This document shows, one piece after another, positions 45,992-56,800 of a stretch of 64,000 bases of DNA (within the stretch, counting starts at the first letter, position 1; each line of letters begins with the position of its first letter). Origin of the DNA: Rugamonas sp. A1-17 (GTDB lineage Bacteria; Pseudomonadota; Gammaproteobacteria; Burkholderiales; Burkholderiaceae_D); contig JAJLPB010000001.1 in assembly GCA_025548565.1 (NCBI GenBank), forward strand, positions 1 to 64,000, read 5' to 3'. Below the pieces are notes generated by a model. That model did not search any database. It saw only the letters and a program-made list of their open reading frames with translations, and was not told the origin of the DNA. The translations under genes and the position numbers were made by a program.

Positions 45992-47120
45992 TTACGCCAC
46001 ACTGAAAATCATCTGGTGGGTCTTGGTCGGCGTGCTGCTGATCGGCTTTGCCATCATGGACGGCCACGACATGGGCGTGGGCGCGCTGCTGCCTTTCGTC
46101 GGCCGCAACGACCTGGAGCGGCGCGTGGTGATCAACACGGTGGGCCCGCACTGGGACGGCAACCAGGTCTGGTTCATCACCGGCGGCGGCGCCCTGTTCG
46201 CGGCCTGGCCGGTGGTGTACGCCACCGCCTTCAGCGGCTTTTACTGGGCCATGATGCTGGTGCTGTGGGCGCTGTTCTTCCGGCCGGTCGGCTTCGATTA
46301 CCGCAGCAAGATCCAGCACGCCGGCTGGCGCGGCACCTGGGACTGGGGCTTGTTCGTCGGCGGCGCGGTGCCGCCGCTGGTGTTCGGCATCGCCTTCGGC
46401 AACCTGCTGCTGGGCGTGCCGTTCCGGTTCGACGCGTATCTGGTGTCCAGCTACAGCGGCAGCTTCTGGCAACTGCTGCGTCCCTTCGCCCTGCTGTGCG
46501 GCGTGGTCGGCAGCGCGATGCTGACGCTGCAGGGCGGCGCCTACCTGGCCCATCGCACGGAAGGCGTGTTGCAGCAACGCGCCATCCGCGGCGCGGTGGG
46601 CGCGGCCGTGGTCATGGTGCTTGGCTTCATCGCCGCCGGGGTCTGGCTGCAGTCGATCGACGGCTATCGCATCACCTCGGCGGTCGACGGCGCCGCGCTG
46701 CCGGACGTGCTCGGCAAGTCGGTGGTGCGCGAGGCCGGGGCCTGGATGGCGAACTATGGCCGCCAGCCGGCGCTGTGGCTGTTGCCGGCGACGGGGCTGG
46801 GCGGCGCGGCGCTGGCGGCGGTGCTGTTGCTGAGGCGCCGCACGCTGGCCGCGTTCGTGGCCTCGTCGTTCGGCGTGGCCGGCGTGATCGGCACCGCCGG
46901 CGCCTCGATGTTCCCGTTCGTGATGCCGTCGTCGTCGATGCCGAACGCCAGCCTGACGGTGTGGGACAGCGTCTCGAGCCAGTTGAGCCTGGCCATCATG
47001 TTCTGGGCGGCGCTGCTGTTCATGCCGCTCATCATCCTGTACACCGGATGGGCTTATCGCGTCATGCGCGGCAAGGTCACCGCCGCGCAGATCGAAGCCA
47101 ACCAGCACAGCGCCTACTAG
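45984..47120 (+). CDS. cydB: Cytochrome bd ubiquinol oxidase subunit II
   Basis: Partner subunit of 378 residues with nine or so helices. The N-terminus LKIIWWVLVGVLLIGFAIMDGHDMGVGALLPF and the segment GPHWDGNQVWFITGGGALFAAWP are diagnostic for CydB. It overlaps the cydA stop by eight bases and has AAGGAG upstream. The C-terminus ends in a short charged tail. It is needed for stability of the haem-containing subunit I. Confidence 0.96.
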   Translation: MLDYATLKIIWWVLVGVLLIGFAIMDGHDMGVGALLPFVGRNDLERRVVINTVGPHWDGNQVWFITGGGALFAAWPVVYATAFSGFYWAMMLVLWALFFRPVGFDYRSKIQHAGWRGTWDWGLFVGGAVPPLVFGIAFGNLLLGVPFRFDAYLVSSYSGSFWQLLRPFALLCGVVGSAMLTLQGGAYLAHRTEGVLQQRAIRGAVGAAVVMVLGFIAAGVWLQSIDGYRITSAVDGAALPDVLGKSVVREAGAWMANYGRQPALWLLPATGLGGAALAAVLLLRRRTLAAFVASSFGVAGVIGTAGASMFPFVMPSSSMPNASLTVWDSVSSQLSLAIMFWAALLFMPLIILYTGWAYRVMRGKVTAAQIEANQHSAY

Positions 47121-47153
47121 CGCCGCGACGACTTGAATGAGGGAGTGACGAGC

Positions 47154-47279
47154 ATGTGGTATTTCGCCTGGATACTTGGAGTGGGATTCGCCTTGCTGCT
47201 GGCGATCTTGAATGCGATGTGGGGAGAGCATGAGGAGGGCCGCGCCGGCGGCCACGGCGACGAGGGGGAACGGCCATGA
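47154..47279 (+). CDS. cydX: Cytochrome bd oxidase subunit CydX
   Basis: A 41-residue membrane protein, MWYFAWILGVGFALLLAILN followed by AMWGEHEEG and a charged Gly-rich tail. The start MWYF.WILG and the WGE motif are typical of CydX, which packs against CydA. The ATG lies 33 bases after the cydB stop; a GGGAG motif precedes it. It completes the operon. Confidence 0.9.
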   Translation: MWYFAWILGVGFALLLAILNAMWGEHEEGRAGGHGDEGERP

Positions 47280-47287
47280 ACGGCCAT

Positions 47288-47310
47288 GCGCGGCGGCGCC
47301 CCCGCCGCGC
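47288..47310. terminator. GC-rich hairpin after cydX
   Basis: Stem GCGCGGCGG/CCGCCGCGC with a five-base loop, nine bases after the cydX stop codon, between two convergent operons. No T run follows on the plus strand. It may stabilise transcript ends or act with Rho rather than as a full intrinsic terminator. Confidence 0.45.
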
Positions 47311-47337
47311 GGCCCTGGTCCCGGCCGCGGCCGCGGC

Positions 47338-49440
47338 TTAAAAACCGGCTTCGCGCCAGGCCACCGCCGCCGCCGCGCGCAGGAAGCGCAGCGCCGGCGC
47401 TTCCCAGCGGCCGGCGATGGCGACCCGTCCGCGCCACGCGGGGCTGGTGGCCGGCAGCCCGGCGTCGGCGTCCAGCACCACCCGGTACACCGCGTGTTCC
47501 GGATAGAACACGCCATTCTTTTCCCGCACCAGCACGTCGCCGCCAAACAAGGCCGCCAGCTCCGGCTCGCCCAGCGTGCGGCTGGCGTCGCGGTCGATGC
47601 TGGCCACCGTCAGGCGCACGGCCGGCCCGGCCAGGCCGTCGGCGATGAACAGGGCGCGGTCGCCCTGCCGGATGCGGCGCACCGCCTCCTCGTCCACGTA
47701 GGTCACCACCTGCCAGCGGCCGGCCGCCACCAGCGCGCCCAGATACTCCTGGCTCTTGAGCCATGCGCCGGGGCGCAGGTCGGGATCGACGTCGACCAGC
47801 ACGCCCGCATACGGCGCCACCGGGCGGTAGCGCCGCAGGTCGGCGCCCACGGTGGCGTGTTCGGCGCTGGCGTAGGCCAGCTGGTCGTTGAGCACTTGCC
47901 AGTCCTTGCGGCTGCCGGCGTCCAGGCCGGCAGCCGCCGACTGCCAGGCCAGCACATCCTGGCGCGCGCCGGTTTCGCCTTCGCGCAGGTCCAGCTCGGG
48001 CGAGGACAGGCGCAGCAGCGGCTGGCCGGCCGCCACGCCCTGGCCGTTCCCGACCGGCAGCGCCGCCACCGCCGCATGGGGCGGCGCGTACAGCGCCAGC
48101 CGCGTCCGCGGCTGCAGCAGGCCCGAGCTCTGCACGCGGTCCGGCCACGGCAGCAGGAAGATCAAGACGGCCAGCGCCAGCAGCGCGCCGCTGCGCCAGG
48201 CGCGGCGGCTGTGGCGCAGCGCGGTCCAGCGCCGTCTCCAGGCTTGCAGCTCGCGCCACAGCGGCAGCGCGACAAACCACCCGATCTCGACCATGAACAG
48301 CAGGATGCCGACCGCCTTGATGAAGAAGTGGTACACCAGCGCGGCGATGCCGAGGAACAGCACCAGCCGGTAGATCCACACCGCCCAGGCAAACAGCACC
48401 AGCCCCGCGCGGCGGCGGGGCGGGAACGATTCCGGCGCCGGCTCGCCCAGCGCGAACAGGCGCTCGCGCAGGTCCCAGCGCGCCAGCGCGAACGCGCGGC
48501 TGTGCAGGTTGGGCAGGCCGAGATAGTCCGACAGCAGGAAATAGCCGTCGAAGCGCATGAACGGGCTGGCGTTGATGGCCATGGTGGCGATCCAGGTGGT
48601 GGTCGACAGCAGGAAGGCCACCTGCCTGGGGCCGCCCTCGGGTAGCCACGACCAGGCCAGCGTGGCCCAGCAGGCGATCATCAGCTCGGTCACGATGCCG
48701 GCGCCGGCCACGGCCAGCCGCTGGTCGCGGCGCGCCAGCTTCCACACCTCGTTGGTGTCGGTGTAGGCCACCGGCCACATCACCAGGAACGCCAGGCCCA
48801 TGGTCGGCACCCGGCAGCCATAGCGCTTGGCCGTGAGCGCGTGACCCAGTTCGTGACAGACCTTGGCGAACGTGACGGCGCAGCCGTACAGCAGCGCGCC
48901 GTGCCAGCTCAGCGTATCCATCAGCGTGGCGGAAAAGCGCTCCCATTCGCGGTAGGCGCCGGCCACGCCGGCCACGCCGGCGGCCACGGTCAGCCAGCGG
49001 AACGCGGGCGAGAACAGGCACGTCAGGCGCGGCGCCAGCCACGTCAGCCAGCGGTCCGGGCGCAGCAGCGGAACGCGGAAGAACAGGTAGTTGTGCAGCA
49101 GCCATTGCCGCCAGTTGCCGCGCTGGCGCGCGCGCATGGCGGCAAACGCGGCGGCCGCGCCGCGGCCCGGCTGCAGCAGCTGCTGGTCGCGCAGGAAGGC
49201 CAGCAGGCGCTCGATCGCCCCGCCGTCCAGCTGCAGCGCGGTGTCGCGGTTGATTGCGTCGATGACGGCCCGCGGGTCTTGCAGGTTCCAGCGGCTGAGC
49301 ATTTCAAAGCTCGGCCAGTCGAGCTGGAAGAACTGGTTGCGCACCGGGTCGTGCAGGGTCCAGCTGGGCTGGCCGTCGGCCAGCCGCGGGCCGGCGTCGA
49401 TGGCCAGCTCCTGGCGCAGCGGGGGAAGGCCCGATCGCAT
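47338..49440 (-). CDS. M50-type membrane metalloprotease fused to HlyD-like region
   Basis: Protein of 700 residues. Residues 1-100 form a soluble N-terminal region that may bind the substrate. A site-2-protease-like membrane core follows, with CHELGHALTAKRYGCRVP (HELGH at 196-200) and a second motif SPFMRFDGYFLLSDYLG that supplies the zinc-binding Asp. About six further helices reach residue 430. Residues 440-700 look like a periplasmic adaptor: PRTRLALYAPPHAAVAALPVGNGQGVAAGQPLLRLSSPELD is a lipoyl/barrel-sandwich half, followed by a helical hairpin and VAPYAGVLVDVDPDLRPG. It ends the operon, 9 bases after the HlyD gene. It may cleave and pass on the giant protein; this is inference. Confidence 0.82.
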   Translation of the reverse strand: MRSGLPPLRQELAIDAGPRLADGQPSWTLHDPVRNQFFQLDWPSFEMLSRWNLQDPRAVIDAINRDTALQLDGGAIERLLAFLRDQQLLQPGRGAAAAFAAMRARQRGNWRQWLLHNYLFFRVPLLRPDRWLTWLAPRLTCLFSPAFRWLTVAAGVAGVAGAYREWERFSATLMDTLSWHGALLYGCAVTFAKVCHELGHALTAKRYGCRVPTMGLAFLVMWPVAYTDTNEVWKLARRDQRLAVAGAGIVTELMIACWATLAWSWLPEGGPRQVAFLLSTTTWIATMAINASPFMRFDGYFLLSDYLGLPNLHSRAFALARWDLRERLFALGEPAPESFPPRRRAGLVLFAWAVWIYRLVLFLGIAALVYHFFIKAVGILLFMVEIGWFVALPLWRELQAWRRRWTALRHSRRAWRSGALLALAVLIFLLPWPDRVQSSGLLQPRTRLALYAPPHAAVAALPVGNGQGVAAGQPLLRLSSPELDLREGETGARQDVLAWQSAAAGLDAGSRKDWQVLNDQLAYASAEHATVGADLRRYRPVAPYAGVLVDVDPDLRPGAWLKSQEYLGALVAAGRWQVVTYVDEEAVRRIRQGDRALFIADGLAGPAVRLTVASIDRDASRTLGEPELAALFGGDVLVREKNGVFYPEHAVYRVVLDADAGLPATSPAWRGRVAIAGRWEAPALRFLRAAAAVAWREAGF

Positions 49441-49449
49441 GGCGGCGCT

Positions 49450-50838
49450 TCAGTAGGCGATGAACTGGCGCACGCTGGACAGCGGGCGGCGCAGCATCCA
49501 GTAGACCAGCGGCACCCGTTGGCCGCCCAGCTTGGCCGTGCCCTTGAGGCCGATGCGCTGGCCGGCCACGCTGTCGAGCCTGGCGCGCACGCGGTAGGCG
49601 TAGCTGCCGTCCGGGCGCGCGGTGGCGCGGTGGCTCATGTAGCGCAGCGTGCCGGTCAGCGGCGTCAGCGGCGCCGACGCCAGGTACAGGTGCAGCGGCG
49701 CCTGCTCGGCCAGCGGAATGGCGTCGCCGATCGGCACCCAGGCTTCGATTTCCACGTCGGTGGCCGAGGCCACCTGCAGGATGCGCTCGCCCGTCTGCAC
49801 GGGCCGGCCTATCCATTCGGACGGATCGTCAAACAGCGCGATGCCGGCCTGCGGCGCCAGCACGCGCGAGCGCTGCGCCTGGCCTTCAAGGAAGCTGGCC
49901 TGGGCCTGCTTTTCGGCGATGCGGCCCAGCAGCGTGGCCAGCTGCGCCTTGGCGCGCGGGTCGTTGAGCATCATCTGCGCCGCCTGCCGGTACTCGGCCT
50001 GGGCGGTGGACAAGCCTTCGCGGGCGACGTCGAGGCGGCTGCCGATCGGCGCCTGGTCGAACGAGAACAGCTCCTGGCCGGCGGCCACCACCTGGTTGGG
50101 GCGCACGGCGAAGTCGGCGATGACGCCGTCCAGCGGCGCCCGTATCGTGGCCGGATTGGCCGGCACCAGCTCGCCGGGCGCGAGCACCGTCAGCCGCACC
50201 GGCATCAGCAGCACGGCCAGCACGGCCACGGCCACGCCCAGCCGGCGGCGCCGGCGCCGGCCGCCCCCGGCGTCCTGCGCGCCGCCGTTCCACCACGCGC
50301 GCAGCCGCGCCGGCAGGCGCGCCAGCGACCAGCGCGCCGGCGGATGGAGCGCGCGCCACGCGTGCTGCCAGATGTCCATCCATTCGCCCAGCAGCGCCAG
50401 CTGTTCGGCCGGCAGCGCGGCGTCGCCGGCCAGCAGCAGGCCGGCCGGTTCGGCGGCCGCGGCGGACGCGCCGTGCAGCGCCGGCAGCGGTATCCATGTC
50501 GCGGCGGCGGGCAGCCACTCGTCCCACGCGGCGGCCACGGCCGGCGGCAATCGCGCCGCATCGACCGCTTGCGGCCCGGCCGGCGCGCCGGCCAGCGCGC
50601 GGCACAGCTGGTCCAGCCATTGCGCGTAGGGCGCGTTGGCTTCGACCGCCACCACGCCGGACAGGGTGTGGACGGCGCCGGGGCCCAGCCACAGCGCCGC
50701 CTGGCGGTAGGGCGCCAGCGCGCGGCTGTCGTTGACCGCGAGGAAGGCCAGTTCGTTGGCGCTGGCCGCGGCGCGTGCGCGCTGGGCCAGCTCCAGCAAG
50801 GACAGCAGGGGATTGCCCGGCGGCGCACCGTCGTTCAT
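49450..50838 (-). CDS. HlyD-family periplasmic adaptor with extra N-terminal domain
   Basis: Protein of 462 residues. Residues 1-165 form a soluble region with a GAF-like pattern (LAFLAVNDSRALAPYRQAALWLG, LLLAGDAALPAEQLALLGEWMDIW), which would lie in the cytoplasm. One transmembrane helix follows (LGVAVAVLAVLLMPVRLTV). Then comes a typical membrane-fusion-protein body: APGELVPANPATIRAPLDGVIADFAVRPNQVVAAGQELFSFD, a helical hairpin, and VLAPQAGIALF. Its ATG overlaps the TGA of the giant gene (ATGA), so the two are translated together. It should bridge the inner membrane and the TolC-like protein. Confidence 0.87.
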   Translation of the reverse strand: MNDGAPPGNPLLSLLELAQRARAAASANELAFLAVNDSRALAPYRQAALWLGPGAVHTLSGVVAVEANAPYAQWLDQLCRALAGAPAGPQAVDAARLPPAVAAAWDEWLPAAATWIPLPALHGASAAAAEPAGLLLAGDAALPAEQLALLGEWMDIWQHAWRALHPPARWSLARLPARLRAWWNGGAQDAGGGRRRRRRLGVAVAVLAVLLMPVRLTVLAPGELVPANPATIRAPLDGVIADFAVRPNQVVAAGQELFSFDQAPIGSRLDVAREGLSTAQAEYRQAAQMMLNDPRAKAQLATLLGRIAEKQAQASFLEGQAQRSRVLAPQAGIALFDDPSEWIGRPVQTGERILQVASATDVEIEAWVPIGDAIPLAEQAPLHLYLASAPLTPLTGTLRYMSHRATARPDGSYAYRVRARLDSVAGQRIGLKGTAKLGGQRVPLVYWMLRRPLSSVRQFIAY

Positions 50839-53800
50839 GCGGCCGCTTTCGCCGCGGCCGCGCTACGCGACAGCACCGCCAGGCGGTCGGCGCCGGCGCC
50901 GCGCGCCATGCGCATTTGCTCGTCCAGGCCGCTGCGGCCCAGCGGCAAGGCGTCGATGGACGAGCTCTTGACGGCGCGGCCCTCCTTGCTGACGACGATC
51001 TTGAAGGTTTGCACGGCGACCCGGCCATGGCTGTCGCGCGCCGTGATCTTGAAGCTCAGCGTGCCTTCAAAGCCGGCCGGCGGCGTGCCTTCGAAGCGTG
51101 CCGCGCCGGGGTCGAACCTGAGCCAGGCCGGCAGCGGCTTGCCGTCCGCGGTCTGCGCGCTCAGCGAAAACGGCGAGCTGCCGCTGGTCGAGGCGAAGCT
51201 GTCCGGCGCCACTTGCACGGAAATGGCCCGGCCGCTGCTGACGGTCACATCCGGGATCGGCGTGTTGACCACCAGCGCGTCGCCGGCGAACGGCAGGTCG
51301 GGCAGGCCGTTCGGGGTGAAGGCGGTCAGCAGCGTGCCGGGGTCGGTCAGCACCGGCAGGCCGGGCGGCGCCAGCGGGCTGGCGGACGTGTTCGGCCCGG
51401 CGGGGCCGCCAAGGCCGCCCCCCGACGCTGGCTGGGCGCCCGGCGCCACGTTGACGATGCCGCCGGCAGGGCGGTTGCCGGCGGCCGGGGTGTCGCCGAT
51501 GAGCGGAGTGTCGCCCGTTGCCGGGTCGGCCTTGACCACGTCGGACGGTCCGGTGACGCCCGGCTTGGTCTCGGCCGGCGGTGGCGGCTCGGTCACGACC
51601 GGCACCTGCTGGACCGGGGGCACCGGAGGGACCGGGGGAACGGGCGGAACCGGCGGTTCCGGCGGCGGCGTGACCACCGCGGCCACCGTCAACACGCTGC
51701 CGGTGTTGCCGGCCGTGTCGCGCACCGCGACCAGGACCGTGCTGTCGGCGCCGCCGGCCGACGACCAGCTGGCGCCGGACACGCTGGCCGGCTGCCAGCT
51801 GGCGCCATTGTCGCGCGACACCAGCACCGATTCGCCGGCCGCCAGCGGCGCCGACAGGCCGCCGCTGAGCACCCCGGCGGGCGACAGCGTGCCGCCGGTC
51901 GGGCTGGCCAGCGGGGCGCTGGTATCGAGCGTATAAGCCTGCCGGAACGCCGCGCCGGGACCGGCGTCGTTGCTGACGCGCGCCATGAAGACATTGCCGC
52001 CGTCGAGGGTGGCGGCCACCGACCAGCTGGCCGCGCCGGCCGCGGCCGAGGCGTTGCTCCAGGTGGCGCCGCCATCGAGCGACACCTCGACCCGCTGGCC
52101 GGCCGCCAGCGGCGCCGACAGCGTGCCGCTGATGGTTTGCGCGGCCACATTGGTGATGAAATCGCTGGCGCTGGCGCCGCTGTCGGCCGACAGCGCGGCG
52201 CCGGTGACCAGCGTGGCGGGCGGGCCTTCGACCAGCAGTTCGCCGCTGCCGGCGTTGCGGCTGGCATTGCCGGCCAGGTCGGTGACCACCGCGGCCACGT
52301 CGTAGCGCTGGCCGGCCGTCAGCGACAGGGCGCCGGACGACGGCGTGGCGTGCGCCAGGTCCAGGCTCCAGCCGCCGCCGCTGACGGCGACCTGGTAGGT
52401 GGCGCCGCCGACGCTGACGGTGAGCAGCTCGCCGCTGGCCAACGTGGCCGAGCCGGTCAGCGTCGGGGTCGTCGTCGACGCGGTCTGGGGAGCGACCGTC
52501 GGCGCCACCGGCGCCGTGGTATCGAGCACATAGGCATGCTTGTAGACCGCGCCGTCGCCAGCGGTGTTGCTGACCTTGACCTGCAACTGGCCATTGCCGC
52601 TCAGCGTGACGCCGTCCAGCGACCAGCTGTTGCCGCTGGCGCTGGCGCTCTGCCAGCTGCCGCCGCCGTCCACCGATACCTGCACCGATTCGCCGTCCAG
52701 CAGCGCGGCCGACAGGGAGCCGCTGAGGTTCTGCACGGCCACGTTGGTGATGAAGTCGCTTTGACTGGCGCCGCTGTCGGCGGACAGCGCGACGCCCGTC
52801 GCGGTGGTGGTGGGCGGCGTGACCGGCACCACGATCGTGCCCACCGTCAGCTCGTTGCTGCTGCTGTCGCTGGCGGTGTTGCCGGCCAGGTCGGTGACGG
52901 TGGCCACCACCTCGTAGCGGTTGTTGAGCACCAGCGCCAGCGCGCCGCTGGCCGGCACCGCGCTCGACAGGTCCAGGCTCCACGTGCCGGCCGCCGGCAC
53001 GACGTCGTAGGTGGCGCCGCCGACGGTGACGGTCATGGTTTCGCCTGCGGCCAGCGTGGCGGTGCCGGTCAGCACCGGCGTCAGGCTCATGGTCTGCAGC
53101 GTGTCGACGGTGGCCACGCTGGCGGCGGTATCGTAGACATAGGCCTGGCTGAGCACGGGGCCGTCGTTGCCGGCGGTGTCGCTCACCTTGACCTGCAGCG
53201 TGCCGCTGGCGGTGAGCGTGCGCCCGGCCAGCGACCAGGTGCTCTGGCCCACGGTGGCGCTGGCGGCGGTCCAGGTGGCGCCGTTGTCGAGCGAGACCAG
53301 CACCGACTCGCCGGCCGCCAGGTTGGCCGACAGCGTGCCGCTGACCGTCTGCGCCGCCGTGTGGGTGATGAAGTCGGTCGACGAGACGCCGCTGTCGGCC
53401 GAGAAGGCCGCGCTGGCCACGCTGGTGGCCGGGGCGGTGGTGTCGAGCACGTAGGCCTGGCTGGTGGCGGCGCCGTTGTTGCCGGCGGCGTCGGTCACGC
53501 GCAGCTGGAGCGTGTCGCTGCCGGCCAGCGTGACGCCGTTCCAGGTCAGCGTGGTGCCGGACACCTTGCCGGTGATGTCGGTCCAGGTGGCGCCGTTGTC
53601 CAGCGAGCCGTAGACGATGTCGCCGGCGGCCGGCGCGCCGCCGAGGGTGGCGCTGATGGTCTGCGCCGCGGTGTTGGTGATCAGGTCGGTGCTGCTGGCG
53701 CCGGTGTCGGCCGACAGCGCGATGCCGCTGAAGCCGGTGGTGGGCGCCGTGGTGTCGAGCACATAGGCTTGCGCATAGGCCGCGCCGTTGTTGCCGGCGT

Positions 53801-56800
53801 CGTCGCTGACGCGCACCTTCAGCGTGCCGCTGCCGGACAGCGTCTGGCCGCTGAGCGACCAGGTGCTGGTGCCGGCGCTGTCGGTCGCCTGGGTCCAGGT
53901 GGCGCCGTTGTCGAGCGACACATAGACATGCTCGCCGGCCGCCAGGTTGGACGCCAGCGTGCCGCTGATGGTCTGCGCCGCGGTCCTGGTGATGAAGTCG
54001 GTGCTGGACGTGCCGGTGTCGGCCGAGAAGCCGGCGCCGGCCACCGTGTTGGCCGGCGCGGCGGTGTCGATGACGATGGCCTTGTTGGCGCCTAGCGAGC
54101 CGGCCGTGCCGGGCGTGGCCAGCGTCAGGTCGGCCGGGCGGTGGCTGCCGCCGGCGTCGGTGATGGTGGCGGCGTTGAACGCCAGCGCGGCGCTCGAGCT
54201 GTAGTCGAGGTCGGCGCTGTTCTGGCCGGCGCCCACCACGTAGGTGAACGTCAGCGTGCTGCTGCCCGAGCCGCCCGCGTAGCTGGCGACGCCGCCGCTG
54301 TCGAGCGTGAGCGTGGGCGTGCCGCCGCTGGTGTCGACGTCGACCGCGGTGGAGAAGTCCACCGTGATGGTGATGGTCTGGCCGGCGGCGTAGCTGCCGT
54401 CGGCGGTGGTGGCGCTGATGCCGGTCACGCTGGGGCTGGTGCCGTCGACATCCACGCCGGCCGTGCTGGGCACGCTGTTGAGGGTGGTCGTGGCGTCGTT
54501 GCCGGCGGTGTCGCGCAGCGTGCCGCCGTTGGCCGACAGCGCGCCCACGGTGATGCCGTTGGCGTCGACGTCGCCGCTGGGCACGGTGTAGCGGAACACC
54601 AGCGCGCTGCTGCCGGAACCGGACACGTAGCTGGCGTAGCGGGTGGTGGTGCCGACCACCAGCGCGATGCGCGGCGTGCCGCCGCTGGTGTCGATGGTGA
54701 CCGCCTCGTCGAAGTTGACGGTGAAGTTCAGCGGGTCGCCGTTGTAGTAGGTGCCGTCGGCCGGCACCGCCACCGACGTGACGGCCGGCGCGGTGGTGTC
54801 GACCAGGACGGTCAGCGCGGCCGAGGCGGCCGTGGCGTTGCCGGCGGTGTCGGTGGCGATGGCCGTGATGCTGTGGCTGCCTTCGGCCAGCGCGCCGGTG
54901 GTCAGCGTCCAGCCGCCGGCGCCCGCGGTGACGGTGCCCAGCAGCGTGGCGCCGTCGAACACGGTGACGGTGCTGCCGTTCTCGGCCGTGCCGGTCAGCG
55001 TCGGCGTGGTGTCGCTGGTCACGCCGTCGCTGCTGGAGGCGCCGGTGTCGCTGGCGGTGGCCAGCACCGGCGTGCCGGGCGTGGCCGGGGTGGCGGTGTC
55101 GAGCGTGTAGGCCTGGGTCTTGGCGCTGCCGCTGTTGCCGGCCGCGTCGACCACCTTCAGCTGCAAGGTGTCGCTGCCGGCCAGGGTGACGCCGTTCCAG
55201 CTCAGGGCGGTGCCGCTGACCTTGCCGGTGATGTCGGTCCAGCTGCCGCCGTTGTCCAGCGAGCCGTAGACGATGTCGCCGGCCGCCAGCGTCGCGCTCA
55301 GCGTGGCGGTGATGGTCTGGGACGCGGTCTTGGTGATGAAGTCGCTGCTGCTGGCGCCGGTGTCGGCCGACAGCGCCAGGCTGTTGAAGGTGATGGTGGG
55401 CGCCGTGGTGTCGTACACGTAGGCCTGGCTCAGTACGCTGCCGTCGTTGCCGGCGGTGTCGCTGACCTTGACCTTGAGGGTGTTGCTGGCGGTGAGCGTG
55501 CGCCCGCTCAGCGACCAGGTGCTCTGGCCCACGGTGGCGCTGGCGGTGGCCCAGGTCGCGCCGTTGTCGAGCGAGACCAGCACCGACTCGCCGCTGGCCA
55601 GGTTGGCCGACAGCGTGCCGCTCAGGTCCTGCGCCGCCGTGCTGGTGATGAAGTCGGACGACGAGGTGCCGCTGTCGCTGGAGAAGCTGGCGCTGGCCAC
55701 GGTGGTGGTGGGCGCGGTGGTGTCGAGCGTGTAGTTCTGCGAGCTCACGCCGCTGTCGTTGCCGGCCGCGTCGGTCACCTTGAACGCGATGGAACTGCTG
55801 CCGGCGCCCAGCGTGGCGCCGTTCCAGGTCAGCGTGGTGCCGGACACCTTGCTGGTGACGTCGGTCCAGCTGCCGCCGCCGTCGACCGAACCCCAGACGA
55901 TGTCGGTGCCGGCCGGCGCGCCGCTGAGCGTGGCGGTGATGGTCTGGCTGGCGGTCCTGGTGACCAGGTCGGTGCTGCTGGTGCCGGTGTCGGCCGACAG
56001 CGCGATGGCGGTGAAGCTGGTGGTGGGCGCCGTGGTGTCGAGCGTGTAGCTGTGCGTGTAGGCGGTGCTGGAGCCGTCGGCGTTGGTGACGCGGGCCTGG
56101 AAGGTGCTGCTGCCGGCCAGCGTGGTGGTGGTGCTCCAGCTGCTGGAGCCGACCGTGTAGGTGGTGGCGTCGCTCCAGCTGCCGCCGTTGTCGTACGAGA
56201 CCTGGACTTTTTCGCCCGTGCTCAGCGTGGTCGACAGCGAGCCGGTGATGGTTTGCGCGGCGGTCTTGGTGATGAAGTCGCTGCTGCTGGTGCCGGTGTC
56301 GGCCGACAGGCTGGCGCTGCTGACCGTGACCGTGGGCGGGTGCGTTATAGCCTTGACGTCGGTGATGTCGAAATTCTGGAACAGCCCGAAATCGCCCGAA
56401 CTGAACACCACCTGCTTGACGTCGTTGATCGGTTTGCTCAGGCCGGAATTGAGCAGGGTCTGCCAGCCGTTGGCCAGCGAGTTCACCGTCAGCGTGTCGG
56501 TGGTGTTGTCGCCGTAGGTCAGGTCGATCTTCAGCGAGCCGGTCAGGACGCCGACATCGAACGAGCTGATGTCGAAGGTGTAGCCGGAAACGATGGAGAC
56601 CGTCAGCTTGACTTCGTTGGTGGGGCCCTGGTAGGCGTACAGCCCGTCGGTGCCGTAGGTGCCGTCGATGCCCAGGCCGCCCGCGCTGGCGCCGCCGGAA
56701 AACGTGACGTTCTGGCCGTTGACCAGCTTGACCACGGTGGTCGAGCTGTAGTCGGCGTCGCTGCCGGTGAACGTGATCGTGGTCAGCAGGTCCCGGTAGT

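Noticed and set aside
43372-47279. Sulfide:quinone oxidoreductase as part of the sulfur locus
   Set aside because: I looked for an FAD-binding SQR-type gene and found none in the window; it may be elsewhere.
51690-56310. Regular repeats as a possible CRISPR array
   Set aside because: Units are 270-375 bases, coding, and in frame; no short identical repeats with unique spacers.
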